DNA of 64,000 nucleotides, taken from Chryseotalea sp. WA131a (GTDB lineage: Bacteria; Bacteroidota; Bacteroidia; Cytophagales; Cyclobacteriaceae). Below the pieces are notes generated by a model that was not told the origin of the DNA, did no database searches, and saw nothing but the letters and a program-made list of their open reading frames with translations. The translations under genes were made by a program, and so were the position numbers. Below, piece by piece: positions 34,418-43,531 of the stretch (position 1 is its first letter; every line of letters starts with the position of its first letter). The DNA lies in assembly GCA_025370075.1 (NCBI GenBank), contig CP073016.1:1426001-1490000 (forward strand), written 5' to 3'.

Positions 34418-35776
34418 TTATAAGTTCGATAATGTTTTATGTAAGGCTGCCTCTTTACGAAGCAGTTCGTAATAATTGATGGATTGCGTTAAACTAGAAG
34501 TAGTTAATTTATTTTGCGCATCTAAGTATTCCAATAAAATCGCTTGGCCTTCATTGTACTTGCTACGGATAATTTGGAACGATTTTTCGGTACTGCGCAC
34601 GCCACTTTGCGAGGAGGCCAACGCTTGGCGCGATGTTTCTAATTCATAATAAGCTTGAATGACTTGCAACTCAATCTGCTTTTTCAATTGCTGCATTTTG
34701 TTTTCCAGCACCGATTGATCGATGCGGGCTTGTTGCACGCGCATGCGTTTTTCTCCGCCTTTAAAAATATCCCAACTCAGACCAAACTGCACTAAATAAA
34801 ATTGTTGGGGCTGGTCGAACTTGTATTGAAAACCTTGGTAACCAATATCGCCCACGGCATTTATCTTGGGCAACCAAGCATTTCCCTTTTGTAGACCTAC
34901 TAATTCTTCGTTGGCTCGCATGCCTCCTTCTAGTTGTTTTACTTCTTGTCTGTTTTTGATGGCTTCATCTGTAAGGTCATTCAAATTTTGATTGACTTGA
35001 GCTGTTGAAACCATCGTAGTGTCTTTGATGATAGGGGCTTCCAACTCGCGATTCAACAAAAAATTAAAATAGGAACGTGCCACTTGGTTGTTCTTTTGGT
35101 TTTCCGCAATCTGTTGATCGATTTTGCTGAGTTCATATTCGGTAGACAGCACCACATCTTTGGTAGCTTTGGCATTAGCCACCAAGCGAGTATTTATTTT
35201 AAGTAATTCCTGTAAAAGAATTTTTGTTTTGTTCAATATGGTTAACGCCTCTTCACTTTGTAGGTATTGATAGTAAGCAGAAGTAATGTTGTATTTCAGT
35301 TCGTTTTGATAAACATTTTTTTGTGCTTGCTGCACGGTGATCAATTCTTTTTGCGCTTTGTAGTTGAAATAAATTTCAGGGTTGAAAAGTGGTTGGATTA
35401 CGCGCAGTTTTGTTTCGTGAAAATTATTGGGTAAGAATTGTTCGTTCACATTGGCGATCTGCGGAAATGCCGAAGTGCCTGTCAGTTGATTTAAGGTCGT
35501 ATATACGGGATTTAACAAGTCGCCTACCGGAAACTGAATCTTACGACCACCGCCCGCCAGCGTATAATTAGCAACGGCCGAGATCTGTGGCATAAATAAG
35601 GCGCGAGCCAAGCCGAGGTTATCTACACTCTTCTCATAATTCAATTGCTCTTGCTGCAATTGCAAGTTGCTCTTCAGGCCTTCCTGAATGTATTGATCTA
35701 AAATGGAGGATTGAGCCAATAGCTGCAGACTGACTATCAACAGCACGAATGTAAAAATGTAGCTTCTGGTATTCAT
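34418..35776 (-). CDS. TolC-family outer-membrane efflux protein
   Basis: A 452-residue outer-membrane channel with a signal peptide (MNTRSYIFTFVLLIVSLQLLAQ). The OEP domain pair consists of long heptad-rich helices (LQLQQEQLNYEKSVDNLGLARALFMPQISA; QARIDQSVLENKMQQLKKQIELQVIQAYYELE) and short strand segments (VIQPLFNPEIYFNYKAQKEL). It is the second gene of the operon, 42 bases after tetR; a partial copy of the likely TetR operator lies in that gap, which suggests an internal regulated start. Confidence 0.94.
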   Translation of the reverse strand: MNTRSYIFTFVLLIVSLQLLAQSSILDQYIQEGLKSNLQLQQEQLNYEKSVDNLGLARALFMPQISAVANYTLAGGGRKIQFPVGDLLNPVYTTLNQLTGTSAFPQIANVNEQFLPNNFHETKLRVIQPLFNPEIYFNYKAQKELITVQQAQKNVYQNELKYNITSAYYQYLQSEEALTILNKTKILLQELLKINTRLVANAKATKDVVLSTEYELSKIDQQIAENQKNNQVARSYFNFLLNRELEAPIIKDTTMVSTAQVNQNLNDLTDEAIKNRQEVKQLEGGMRANEELVGLQKGNAWLPKINAVGDIGYQGFQYKFDQPQQFYLVQFGLSWDIFKGGEKRMRVQQARIDQSVLENKMQQLKKQIELQVIQAYYELETSRQALASSQSGVRSTEKSFQIIRSKYNEGQAILLEYLDAQNKLTTSSLTQSINYYELLRKEAALHKTLSNL

Positions 35777-35787
35777 CTTTAATTCAC

Positions 35788-35802
35788 TTAATAGTGTTTA
35801 GT
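35788..35802. promoter_or_regulatory. Partial copy of the TetR operator before tolC
   Basis: TAATAGTGTTTAGT keeps the right half (GTGTTTAGT) of the palindrome found before tetR at 36481-36495. It lies in the 42-base gap between tetR and tolC. Confidence 0.4.
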
Positions 35803-35818
35803 TGTATCTTAAATTTCT

Positions 35819-36457
35819 TTAGTCCTTCAATCGCTCCATCATCGCTTGAAACGTGTGGTAAGTGTTTTTCATAATTTCATCAACCACCAGTTGGTTATCG
35901 CGGGCTTCTTTTACATGCGATATATGTTTACTAATACCCAATGCGCATAAGCCGTGAATAAAGCTCCAGATCAACATGGCCATGTTTTGTGTATCAAGGC
36001 CAACAAAGTATCCTTGCTGTTGACAACCTTTCACTGTTTGCAAGAGCACATCAAATGCACGATCACCCTCCGTCCAGTGGTCATCCAAACAAGTGGCTAA
36101 ATGTTCCATGGGTTCTGTTCGAATGAACAACAAATCATATACTTCAGGATTGGAGGTAGCAAATTGAATGTAAGCCTTGCCCATTTCGTTCAGTCGCTCA
36201 AACGGATTGGCAATTTGTGTAAGCGGCTGAAATGACTGATTCAACATACCAAAACCTTGCTTATGCAATGCATGGAAGATTTCGTTCTTGTCTTTGAAGT
36301 AGAGATAGATAGTGGCGGGGCTGTACTCAATGGCCTCGGCAATATTTCGTATGCTGATTTGGTCGAAACCCTTGGCCAAAAAAAGTTGGTGGGCAGATTT
36401 TAAAATCTGGTCCCGCATTTCTTGGCGGTCTCGTTCTTTGCGCTCTTTCACTCCCAT
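35819..36457 (-). CDS. TetR/AcrR-family regulator of the efflux operon
   Basis: A 212-residue TetR repressor: helix-turn-helix at about residues 12-58 (MRDQILKSAHQLFLAKGFDQISIRNIAEAIEYSPATIYLYFKDKNEIF) and a helical ligand domain of the TetR_C_11-like type. It is the first gene of the tetR-tolC-MFP-RND operon on the minus strand and is preceded by a short palindrome over its promoter region, so it probably represses its own operon and is released by a pump substrate. This is the standard arrangement for such pumps; the inducer is unknown. Confidence 0.92.
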   Translation of the reverse strand: MGVKERKERDRQEMRDQILKSAHQLFLAKGFDQISIRNIAEAIEYSPATIYLYFKDKNEIFHALHKQGFGMLNQSFQPLTQIANPFERLNEMGKAYIQFATSNPEVYDLLFIRTEPMEHLATCLDDHWTEGDRAFDVLLQTVKGCQQQGYFVGLDTQNMAMLIWSFIHGLCALGISKHISHVKEARDNQLVVDEIMKNTYHTFQAMMERLKD

Positions 36458-36480
36458 GGTGCAAGTATACGGGAGATTTA

Positions 36481-36495
36481 TAAACAGTGTTTAGT
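36481..36495. promoter_or_regulatory. Candidate TetR operator upstream of the efflux operon
   Basis: TAAACAGTGTTTA (36481-36493) is a perfect 6-bp inverted repeat around one base. It is 24 bases upstream of the tetR ATG. Read on the minus strand it is followed by TATACTTG, one mismatch from TAnnTTTG, so it would overlap the -33 region. TTAGTAAAA also repeats at 36491-36499 and 18 bases on. Confidence 0.5.
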
Positions 36496-36570
36496 AAAAT
36501 AACAATGATTAGTAAAAAATTTTTAAGTTATTGATTATCAATAAAATTAATTTTTAAATTACTTTGAAAT

Positions 36571-37431
36571 TTACCGAGATAGGTCTGTGTCACTCGGGAG
36601 CTTGCTCTCCAGATTTACAATATCAGATAAATAAATCTGCCCAAACACCTCAACATAGGGTCGGTGCATGTAAGCATCTTTTTCGAATAGTAGCCTTGCT
36701 TTGGCGATATGCTCCTTGGCAAGAGCATGGTTGCCTGTTTGTAAGTTGATGACGGCTAAATGATAGTAGGCATCCGCTGATGAGGAATAATACTTCAGGC
36801 ATTTTTCCAAATCGGATTTTGCCTTTTCATAATCTTCCATTTTGATATACACAATGGCGCGATGAACAAAGGCATTCACATCTACCCAATCTTCTCCGCT
36901 TTTGGCCGTTACTTCATTAATGTATCGTGTATAGTAATCCAATGCTTTCTCTTTTTCATTTAATTGGAAATAAGCAAGGCCTCGTTGGTAGTCAACACTC
37001 ATGCTTTGCGGATAATCGGTAAAGTTGGGCGTTAGGGTGTCGGTGGCATTAAAATCTGCGATGGCCGATTCATAATCGCGATAGAAAAACAATTTCAGGT
37101 AACCGCGCCATCCTTGCCAAGCTACAGGGTCAAGCTCTACCGCTTTATCAAAAAGGGGTTTCCATTCATGGGGAAGGCCACGCTTAAGATAAGGTACAGA
37201 AAGCTCGCGCCAAGCAGCCGCATTATTCGGGTCTAATTGAAGAGCTGCCTCAATTAAATTCATACACGCTGGAGTTCCTTGTCCAAAATTCTTCTCGGCA
37301 TTCTCCAAATACTCGACTGACATCTTTTTTCTTTCAACCGCTGAATAATCCTTATAGTCATCAGAAGGTTGACAACTTAAAAGAAAAAACAAGGGCAATA
37401 GATTAAGGCAAAATTTCGATGATCTTACCAT
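36571..37431 (-). CDS. TPR-repeat lipoprotein
   Basis: A 286-residue lipoprotein (LFFLLSCQPSD; lipobox LLSC). Tetratricopeptide-like repeats run through the mature part: LIEAALQLDPNNAAAWREL, PLFDKAVELDPVAWQGW, QRGLAYFQLNEKEKALDYYTRYI, HRAIVYIKMEDYEKAKSDLEKCL and YYHLAVINLQTGNHALAKEHI. TPRs mediate protein contacts. Its start overlaps the 3' end of the preceding lipoprotein gene by 29 bases, so they are a two-gene transcript. No partner or enzyme activity can be inferred. Confidence 0.85.
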   Translation of the reverse strand: MVRSSKFCLNLLPLFFLLSCQPSDDYKDYSAVERKKMSVEYLENAEKNFGQGTPACMNLIEAALQLDPNNAAAWRELSVPYLKRGLPHEWKPLFDKAVELDPVAWQGWRGYLKLFFYRDYESAIADFNATDTLTPNFTDYPQSMSVDYQRGLAYFQLNEKEKALDYYTRYINEVTAKSGEDWVDVNAFVHRAIVYIKMEDYEKAKSDLEKCLKYYSSSADAYYHLAVINLQTGNHALAKEHIAKARLLFEKDAYMHRPYVEVFGQIYLSDIVNLESKLPSDTDLSR

Positions 37432-37894
37432 CTTGTAATTTGTAGGTTATGTACATGTAATAATCTCTTGGCTCTTTCTCCCATACAAGTTGCTTCCAAT
37501 CTTTCAATTCTTGTGTGATTGTAAACAAGTGCTGAACTAAATCTTGATTGAGTTGCTTTGGTTTAAAATCAAGGTCATTTTCAACAATTTGGTATCGCCC
37601 CGCCAGTCCTTTGCAATTTACCACAAAACGAAACGTCAAGTAGCCTGAATCATTTCCCTTGTAATTGTATTTTGTTTTTACAGAATCACGCAAAATATTT
37701 TTACCATGCTTGTATCCAGCATCTGGCTCTGAATTGTAGTATTCAAAAATCATATCGCTACAAGTTTTAAAATCTTTATCGCCCAATGAAGTAGCTGGGT
37801 CAATGTAGCCAACGCTGTGCAGGTACTTATTTTCCGCTTTCTTGCAAGAAACCGTTATAACTAACGCTAACCAAAACAACAATACTCTAGTCAT
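37403..37894 (-). CDS. Uncharacterised lipoprotein, possibly TonB-domain-like
   Basis: A 163-residue protein with a lipoprotein signal (FWLALVITVSCKK). The mature part contains GYLTFRFVVNCKGLAGRYQI, which resembles the core strand of the TonB C-terminal domain (F-x-V-x-x-x-G), and a short C-terminal strand YYMYITYKLQDGKI. The resemblance is weak. It is translated just before, and overlaps, the TPR lipoprotein gene. Confidence 0.65.
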   Translation of the reverse strand: MTRVLLFWLALVITVSCKKAENKYLHSVGYIDPATSLGDKDFKTCSDMIFEYYNSEPDAGYKHGKNILRDSVKTKYNYKGNDSGYLTFRFVVNCKGLAGRYQIVENDLDFKPKQLNQDLVQHLFTITQELKDWKQLVWEKEPRDYYMYITYKLQDGKIIEILP

Positions 37895-38095
37895 CTACCA
37901 AAAATATGGATTAGGACTGGGATACAAGTAGCGGTACAGTGTTAATGATTCCTAAACTGCAAGACATTCAATTTGCCATTAAGCTTAGGCGAATAGAGCG
38001 AAGGCAGGGCACTAATCCAAAATAAATTTTATAATTATATAAGTAATTGATTATCAATATTTAGTATAATTTTCTAGTAATAATATCTAAAATTA

Positions 38096-38127
38096 TTGTC
38101 ATTATAATACTAAAATATTTAGTATTG
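38096..38127 (+). promoter_or_regulatory. dinB promoter with overlapping ACTAAA-N3-TTTAGT operator
   Basis: TTG (38096-38098), 21 bases, then TAGTATTG (38120-38127, one mismatch from TAnnTTTG) lie just before the dinB ATG at 38135. Between and over these sits the palindrome AATACTAAA-ATA-TTTAGTATT (38106-38126), 9-bp perfect arms. The same core is found upstream of the XRE/S24 repressor operon at 60983-60999, so this is probably its binding site. Confidence 0.6.
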
Positions 38128-38134
38128 CTGTACA

Positions 38135-39343
38135 ATGGATCGCAGCATTATTCACATGGATTTGGACGCCTTTTTTGTGGCCGTTGAGCGAGCCAAAAAC
38201 CCCCGACTAAACAAAGTGCCTCTTATTATTGGCGGTGCCAGCAGGCGCGGGGTGGTGGCGGCCTGCAGCTACGAAACACGCAAGTTTGGGGTACACTCGG
38301 CCATGCCCATGTATTTGGCATTGCAACTTTGCCCCGATGCAAAAGTGATTTCGGGCGATATGGAGGCCTACAGTCAATACTCCCATTTGGTTACCGAGGT
38401 AATTGCCGATCGGGCACCGCTTTTTGAAAAAGCTTCTATCGATGAGTTTTATATTGATGCCAGCGGCATGGATCGCTTCTTCGGCACATTTAAATGGTCG
38501 GTTGAGTTGCGCAAAAAAATCATCAAAGAAAGTGGCCTGCCCATCTCGATGGCCCTGTCGGTAAACAAGCTCGTATCAAAAGTAGCCACAGCCGAGTTTA
38601 AGCCAAATGCCGAAAAACAGATTTCGGCCGGGGCGGAAAAAGATTTTTTGGCTCCACTCTCCATCGAAAAAATTCCAATGGTAGGAAAGCAGACTTCTAC
38701 TTTTCTCTACGACATGGGCGTGCGCACCGTGGCCACCTTACGGGAAATGCCCCTAAAATTTTTGACCAGTGCCTTTGGCAAAAATGGCATCAGTTTGTGG
38801 AACAAAGCACACGGCATTGACGACACGCCCGTGGTGTCATACACCGAACAAAAATCGATTTCCACTGAATCTACTTTTGAAACCGACACCATTGACGTGA
38901 AGCGGTTAAAATCCATTTTGATTGCGATGGTAGAGAAAGTAGCATTTCAACTGCGCGAGCAAAAAAAATTGACCTCGTGCATCACCGTAAAAATCCGTTA
39001 CTCCAATTTTGATACCGAGACAAAGCAAATCCATGTCCCGTACACTTCATCAGACCACATTATTTTGCGCGTGACGCAAGAACTATTCGATAAACTCTAC
39101 AACCGCAGAATGTTGATTCGCCTGGTAGGTGTTCGGCTAAGCAACCTTGTGCAGGGCAATCATCAAATCAGTTTGTTTGACGACACGGAAGAAGACATCA
39201 ACCTATACGAGGCCATGGATTTTATCAAACACAAACATGGTGTAGAAAAATTGGTGCGCGCCACCACGCTTGATGTGAGCAAGCGCGTGCGGATGGAGAT
39301 GAATATGTTTAAAGGAAAGGTGACGAAGAATTTGATGAACTAA
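38135..39343 (+). CDS. dinB: DNA polymerase IV (Y-family translesion polymerase)
   Basis: A 402-residue error-prone polymerase. Catalytic residues are intact: HMDLDAFFVAVE (Asp9, Asp11) and SIDEFYID (Asp/Glu near residue 103). Palm and finger motifs SYETRKFGVHSAMPMYLA and the helix-hairpin-helix (VGKQTSTFLYDMGVRTVATL) are present, as is the little-finger domain. QISLFDD (about residue 346) is a sliding-clamp-binding motif. Unlike typical ImuB, it appears catalytically competent. A short DnaE-type polymerase gene follows after a REP-transposase insertion, giving an ImuB/DnaE2-like mutagenic pair. A palindrome over its promoter suggests damage-inducible control. Confidence 0.96.
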   Translation: MDRSIIHMDLDAFFVAVERAKNPRLNKVPLIIGGASRRGVVAACSYETRKFGVHSAMPMYLALQLCPDAKVISGDMEAYSQYSHLVTEVIADRAPLFEKASIDEFYIDASGMDRFFGTFKWSVELRKKIIKESGLPISMALSVNKLVSKVATAEFKPNAEKQISAGAEKDFLAPLSIEKIPMVGKQTSTFLYDMGVRTVATLREMPLKFLTSAFGKNGISLWNKAHGIDDTPVVSYTEQKSISTESTFETDTIDVKRLKSILIAMVEKVAFQLREQKKLTSCITVKIRYSNFDTETKQIHVPYTSSDHIILRVTQELFDKLYNRRMLIRLVGVRLSNLVQGNHQISLFDDTEEDINLYEAMDFIKHKHGVEKLVRATTLDVSKRVRMEMNMFKGKVTKNLMN

Positions 39344-39369
39344 CCTCGGTCTGTGTCCTCACAGACCGA
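39344..39369 (+). repeat. REP palindrome, left copy
   Basis: CCTCGGTCTGTGTCCTCACAGACCGA: stem CGGTCTGTG/CACAGACCG around TCCT. It lies immediately after the dinB stop codon, and its 26 bases are the exact reverse complement of the copy at 39971-39996 on the far side of the transposase gene. Confidence 0.9.
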
Positions 39370-39382
39370 AACTTAAAAATGA

Positions 39383-39965
39383 ATGATTATGATAAATCCA
39401 TTGACAGAAAAAGAGATGAAATACGGTATCCGAAATTCAAAGATGCTGCTTGGCGAAGTCTATTTTTGGACAGATACCATCAAAGATTGGAAGTGCTTGC
39501 TTAAAGAAGAATCATATAAAAGCACAATCATTAATTGTTGGAAGGAATTAGTGAATCGAAATAAAATAATCATCTATGGCTTTGTTATTATGCCCAATCA
39601 TTTGCACATCATTTGGGAGATGATTGGAATGAATGGAAAAGAAATGCCCCATGCCAGTTTCAATAAATTTACCAGCCATCAATTTTTAAAAGCACTTCGC
39701 GCAAAGGATTCTCCCTGTTTGTTAGATTATGTCGAAAACGATAAGGAGAGAAAGCATCGATTTTGGCAACGCGATCCTTTGGCTGTGTGCATGGACTCAC
39801 AAGGAAAAGTAGAGCAAAAATTGGACTACCTCCACCTCAATCCCTTACAAGAGCATTGGAACTTTGGCTAGCAAGCCAGAAGATTACAAATGGTCTTCGG
39901 CAAAATTTTATGAGACTGGAATCGATGAATTTAATATAACCACCGATTACAGAAAGCGATTTTGA
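39383..39965 (+). pseudogene. REP-associated tyrosine transposase (RAYT, Y1_Tnp/HUH), one-base frameshift near the 3' end
   Basis: The protein belongs to the REP-associated (TnpA_REP, IS200-like) transposases that act on flanking REP palindromes. The HUH motif is in MPNHLHIIW (about 72-80); the catalytic Tyr is in LDYLHLNPLQEHW, with RFWQRDPLAV preceding it. The first frame stops at 39869-39871 after HWNFG. In the next frame the sequence continues ASKPEDYKWSSAKFYETGID to a TGA at 39963-39965, matching the normal end. Deleting one T in ACTTTGGCT restores HWNLASKPEDYKWSSAK. Either a recent mutation or an assembly indel. Confidence 0.85.
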
Positions 39966-39970
39966 TAATT

Positions 39971-39996
39971 TCGGTCTGTGAGGACACAGACCGAGG
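39971..39996 (-). repeat. REP palindrome, right copy (inverted)
   Basis: TCGGTCTGTGAGGACACAGACCGAGG, exact reverse complement of 39344-39369. Together they bracket the RAYT gene in inverted orientation. Confidence 0.9.
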
Positions 39997-40052
39997 AATA
40001 GAGTAGCGGCTTGATCCAAACATCAAATCGGCCATCGGCACAAGTAAATTAA

Positions 40053-40086
40053 ATTCGATCTGTGCCCTCACGTTGAAACAGACCAA
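40053..40086 (+). repeat. Degenerate third REP copy
   Basis: TTCGATCTGTGCCCTCACG, then a few bases, then CAGACC. It resembles TCGGTCTGTGTCCTCACAGACC with several substitutions and a short insertion, about 60 bases before dnaE. Confidence 0.55.
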
Positions 40087-40136
40087 CGAGATTGAAATTT
40101 TCAAATCAACGCATTTTCAAATCTTCAAATTGCATC

Positions 40137-43100
40137 ATGTACCTCAACTGCCACACGGGCTTCAGTTTTAAATACGGCACGCTGCCGATCAAAACGCTTT
40201 TTGAGGAAGCTAGGCGTTGTGGCGTTCACAAACTAGCACTTACCGAAATCAATAATGTGTCTTCGTATTTGGAGATGCTGCGCCTGTGCCATGAAAACTA
40301 TCCGCAAGAAAATGGGCTTACGAAATACGGAAAGCCAGCGCACCGGTTGAGTATAGCCGTAGGCATCGACTTTCGTTCAGACATCAAATCGGCCACACCC
40401 GATTACATTGCCATCGCCAAAAACAATAAAGGCTTTGAGGTCATCAACCGATTTTTGTCTTTTCATAACCGCGAAGCAAAAATATTGCCTACGCGCGCGC
40501 CCGAGTTTGATCAAGTACTTGTCATTTATCCGTTTGGCAAAATCGAACCCGACCAACTGAAAGCCAACGAATACATTGGCGTGGCCTTACATGATTTACA
40601 TGCCTTTACTATGCATCCACAGCGCGAAGACTATGCATACAAATTTGTGGCGTTGCACCCCGTTACTTTTCTTCCGCCCGAGCGCGCTGTACAACCAAAA
40701 ACAAAAAAAGAGAAAATCATTTACCGCGATCACAACACCCATCGCTTGCTGCGGTGCATTGCGCACAACACCTTGTTAAGCAAATTGCCCGAACACTTTC
40801 AGGCGCACAAAGAAGAGTACATGCTGCCCGAAGAGGAATTGAAAAAACAGTTTGAGCATTTTCTTGATCTCGTTCTCAATGCTCAATCGCTGCTCGATCA
40901 ATGTTCGATAGAGTGCGCTTTGGGCGAAGACAAAAACAAAAAATTCTTTACGCACAGTCAAAAAGAAGATCTAAAATTTTTGAGAGCCGAAACCGCCAAA
41001 GGCTATGCGTGGCGTTTTGGCAACAATCTTTCCGTTTGGGAGTCGCACATCGAAAAAGAACTTCGCATCATTGCCAAAAAAGGCTTCACCGCCTATTACC
41101 TGATCGCCTATGACTTGGTTCGTTTTGCAAAAAAGAACGGCTACGATTTTGTGGGGCGCGGCAGTGGCGCCAACAGCACGGTAGCCTATTGCCTCGGAAT
41201 CACCAATGTAGACCCCATTGAATTGGATTTGTACTTTGAACGTTTTCTGAACGAAGAACGCGTATCGCCTCCTGATTTTGATATTGACTTTTCGTGGGAC
41301 AACCGCGATGCCGTGTACGAATATTTTTTCAACAAATACGGCTACGACCATGTTTGTCTGTTGGGCACGCACGTCACCTACCAAGGTAAATCCATTATTC
41401 GCGAATTGGGCAAAGTATTTGGCTTGCCTAAAGAAGAAATTGACCAACTGGTAGAAGGCCGCAAACAAGACATGGAGCGCGACCACATCGCACAAAAGGT
41501 AATGGGCTATGCGGATTACATTGTCGCCAAAGAACTGCCTGCCAATATTTCCATTCACGCGGGCGGTGTACTCATCACCGAAAAATCAATTTATCAATAT
41601 ACAGCCACCGAGTTCCCACCTAAAAGTTTGCCCGTATCGCAATTTGAAATGCATGCGGCCGAAGACTTCGGGCTTTACAAATTTGATATTTTAAGTCAGC
41701 GCGGGCTGGGCCATATCAAAGATGCCGTGCGGTTGGTGAAGAAAAATAAATCGATTGATGTAGATGTGCATCAGTTCAAAGAATTTAAGAAAGACGAAAA
41801 AATCAAAGACCTGATGCGCAACAGCAAGGCCATGGGTTGCTTTTATGTGGAGTCGCCCGCGATGCGCATGCTGTTGGGCAAGTTGCGTTGCTCCGATTAC
41901 CTCACGCTGGTGGCGGCCAGTTCCATCATTCGGCCGGGTGTTTCCAGTTCGGGCATGATGAAGGCCTACATCGAGCGATTTCACATCACACAAAAAGGAG
42001 GCACGTATGAATCGATTCACCCCATCATGGATGATCTGATGCGCGAAACCTATGGCGTGATGGTGTACCAAGAAGATGTGATTCGCGTGGCCCACCACTT
42101 TGCAGGGCTCACGCTTACTGAAGCCGATGTGTTGCGAAGAGGCATGTCGGGCAAGTACCGCTCGCGCGAAGAATTTCAGAGGGTGAAAGATCGCTTTTTT
42201 GAAGGATGCGCAGCGCGTGGCTACGGTCCAAAAGTCACCAACCGGGTTTGGTTTGAAATTGAAAGTTTTGCCGGCTACTCGTTTGCCAAAGGCCACTCGG
42301 CCAGCTATGCAGTGGAAAGTTACCAGAGCCTTTTTTTGAAGGCGCACTATCCGTTAGAGTTCATGGTGGGTGTGATCAATAATTTTGGTGGCTTCTACCG
42401 AACGGAGTTTTATTTTCACGAAGCCCGAATGAACGGTGGAAAAATAAACGCACCGTGTGTCAACCACAGCGAATACCTCACCACCATCGAGGGCGATGAA
42501 ATCTACATTGGCTTCATCCACCTCAAAAGTTTAGAATCAAAAGTAGCGCAGGCCATTCCGCACGAGCGGCAAAAAAAAGGTACATATAAAAGTTTAGACA
42601 ATTTTCTACGGAGAAATCCGGGCATTGGGTTGGAGCAATTGCGAATACTGATTCGCTTGGGGTCTTTCCGCTTTACGGGAAAAACCAAACAACAACTCTT
42701 GTGGGAATCGATGCTCTACTTCAGCAGTACAAAATCGAAACCCACCACCACCATTGATTTGTTTGATACCGAGCCTAAGGAATTTCCATTGCCCGAATTA
42801 AAACATAATCCGTTAGAAGATGCCTTCGATGAAATTGAACTGCTGGGGTTTCCGCTATGTAATCCATTTGATTTGCTGGCCACCCAAAATTATGGAGACA
42901 CGCGCGCGGTTGAGCTTACCACGAAAAAGGGAAAACAGGTTTGCATGGTAGGATACATCGTGACCACCAAAAGTGCTTCCACCATGAAGACAAAAGAACA
43001 CATGGCATTCGGCACTTTTTACGATGTGGAGGGTAACGTTTTTGATACCGTGCACTTCCCCGATTCCGCACGCAAGTTTCCCTTTCGGGGAAGAGGGTTT

Positions 43101-43238
43101 TATGAGCTGAAAGGTAAGGTGACCGAAGATTTTGGAGTGTATATGCTAGAGGTACACGGGATGGACAAGCTGCCCATGGTGAGCAAACGAGCCGATCAGG
43201 CAATGGCCGAGGTGATGGATGCGAGGCCAGGTTCTTAA
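40137..43238 (+). CDS. dnaE2: DNA polymerase III alpha subunit-like, DnaE2/ImuC-type error-prone polymerase
   Basis: A C-family polymerase of 1033 residues (ATG at 40137; an upstream TTG is less likely), close to the size of ImuC/DnaE2. The PHP domain begins MYLNCHTGFSFKYG, where the first His of the usual HxH is Asn, suggesting a degenerate PHP site. The catalytic core has GRGSGANSTVAYCLGITNVDP (400s), PDFDIDFSWDNRD (catalytic Asp pair) and NISIHAGGVLI. Helix-hairpin-helix and OB regions follow, and TTIDLFD may bind the clamp. It pairs with dinB upstream, though a RAYT unit separates them. The replicative DnaE must lie elsewhere; an imuA-like gene is not seen. Confidence 0.88.
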   Translation: MYLNCHTGFSFKYGTLPIKTLFEEARRCGVHKLALTEINNVSSYLEMLRLCHENYPQENGLTKYGKPAHRLSIAVGIDFRSDIKSATPDYIAIAKNNKGFEVINRFLSFHNREAKILPTRAPEFDQVLVIYPFGKIEPDQLKANEYIGVALHDLHAFTMHPQREDYAYKFVALHPVTFLPPERAVQPKTKKEKIIYRDHNTHRLLRCIAHNTLLSKLPEHFQAHKEEYMLPEEELKKQFEHFLDLVLNAQSLLDQCSIECALGEDKNKKFFTHSQKEDLKFLRAETAKGYAWRFGNNLSVWESHIEKELRIIAKKGFTAYYLIAYDLVRFAKKNGYDFVGRGSGANSTVAYCLGITNVDPIELDLYFERFLNEERVSPPDFDIDFSWDNRDAVYEYFFNKYGYDHVCLLGTHVTYQGKSIIRELGKVFGLPKEEIDQLVEGRKQDMERDHIAQKVMGYADYIVAKELPANISIHAGGVLITEKSIYQYTATEFPPKSLPVSQFEMHAAEDFGLYKFDILSQRGLGHIKDAVRLVKKNKSIDVDVHQFKEFKKDEKIKDLMRNSKAMGCFYVESPAMRMLLGKLRCSDYLTLVAASSIIRPGVSSSGMMKAYIERFHITQKGGTYESIHPIMDDLMRETYGVMVYQEDVIRVAHHFAGLTLTEADVLRRGMSGKYRSREEFQRVKDRFFEGCAARGYGPKVTNRVWFEIESFAGYSFAKGHSASYAVESYQSLFLKAHYPLEFMVGVINNFGGFYRTEFYFHEARMNGGKINAPCVNHSEYLTTIEGDEIYIGFIHLKSLESKVAQAIPHERQKKGTYKSLDNFLRRNPGIGLEQLRILIRLGSFRFTGKTKQQLLWESMLYFSSTKSKPTTTIDLFDTEPKEFPLPELKHNPLEDAFDEIELLGFPLCNPFDLLATQNYGDTRAVELTTKKGKQVCMVGYIVTTKSASTMKTKEHMAFGTFYDVEGNVFDTVHFPDSARKFPFRGRGFYELKGKVTEDFGVYMLEVHGMDKLPMVSKRADQAMAEVMDARPGS

Positions 43239-43531
43239 TCCCAGATTTTGGGTTCAACCGCTTTGCGTTAGAGAGTTGGCTTGAGCAGGAAGCTCAAAAA
43301 TGGGTGTTACAAATGTCGATACCACTCAAAAGAAGACAATGGTATGATTGCCTATTTTCAAACATTAAACCTACATTATGCATTAGAGAATTTCAATCAT
43401 CATGTAAATTGATGAAAATGAGCACCTCGCAGCAAGTTTTATTCTAAACCTTTCTAATGCTATGCATTAGAACTTAAGTTATTGATTCTCCTGAAGAAAA
43501 AAGTACCTTGAAATTAAAACCAAGTTGATAA
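43239..43531. other. Gene-free spacer between convergent dnaE2 and parC
   Basis: Frequent stops in all frames. A short imperfect hairpin (CCCAGATTTTGGG at about 43240-43253) sits just after the dnaE2 stop. I see nothing else that I can support. Confidence 0.5.
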
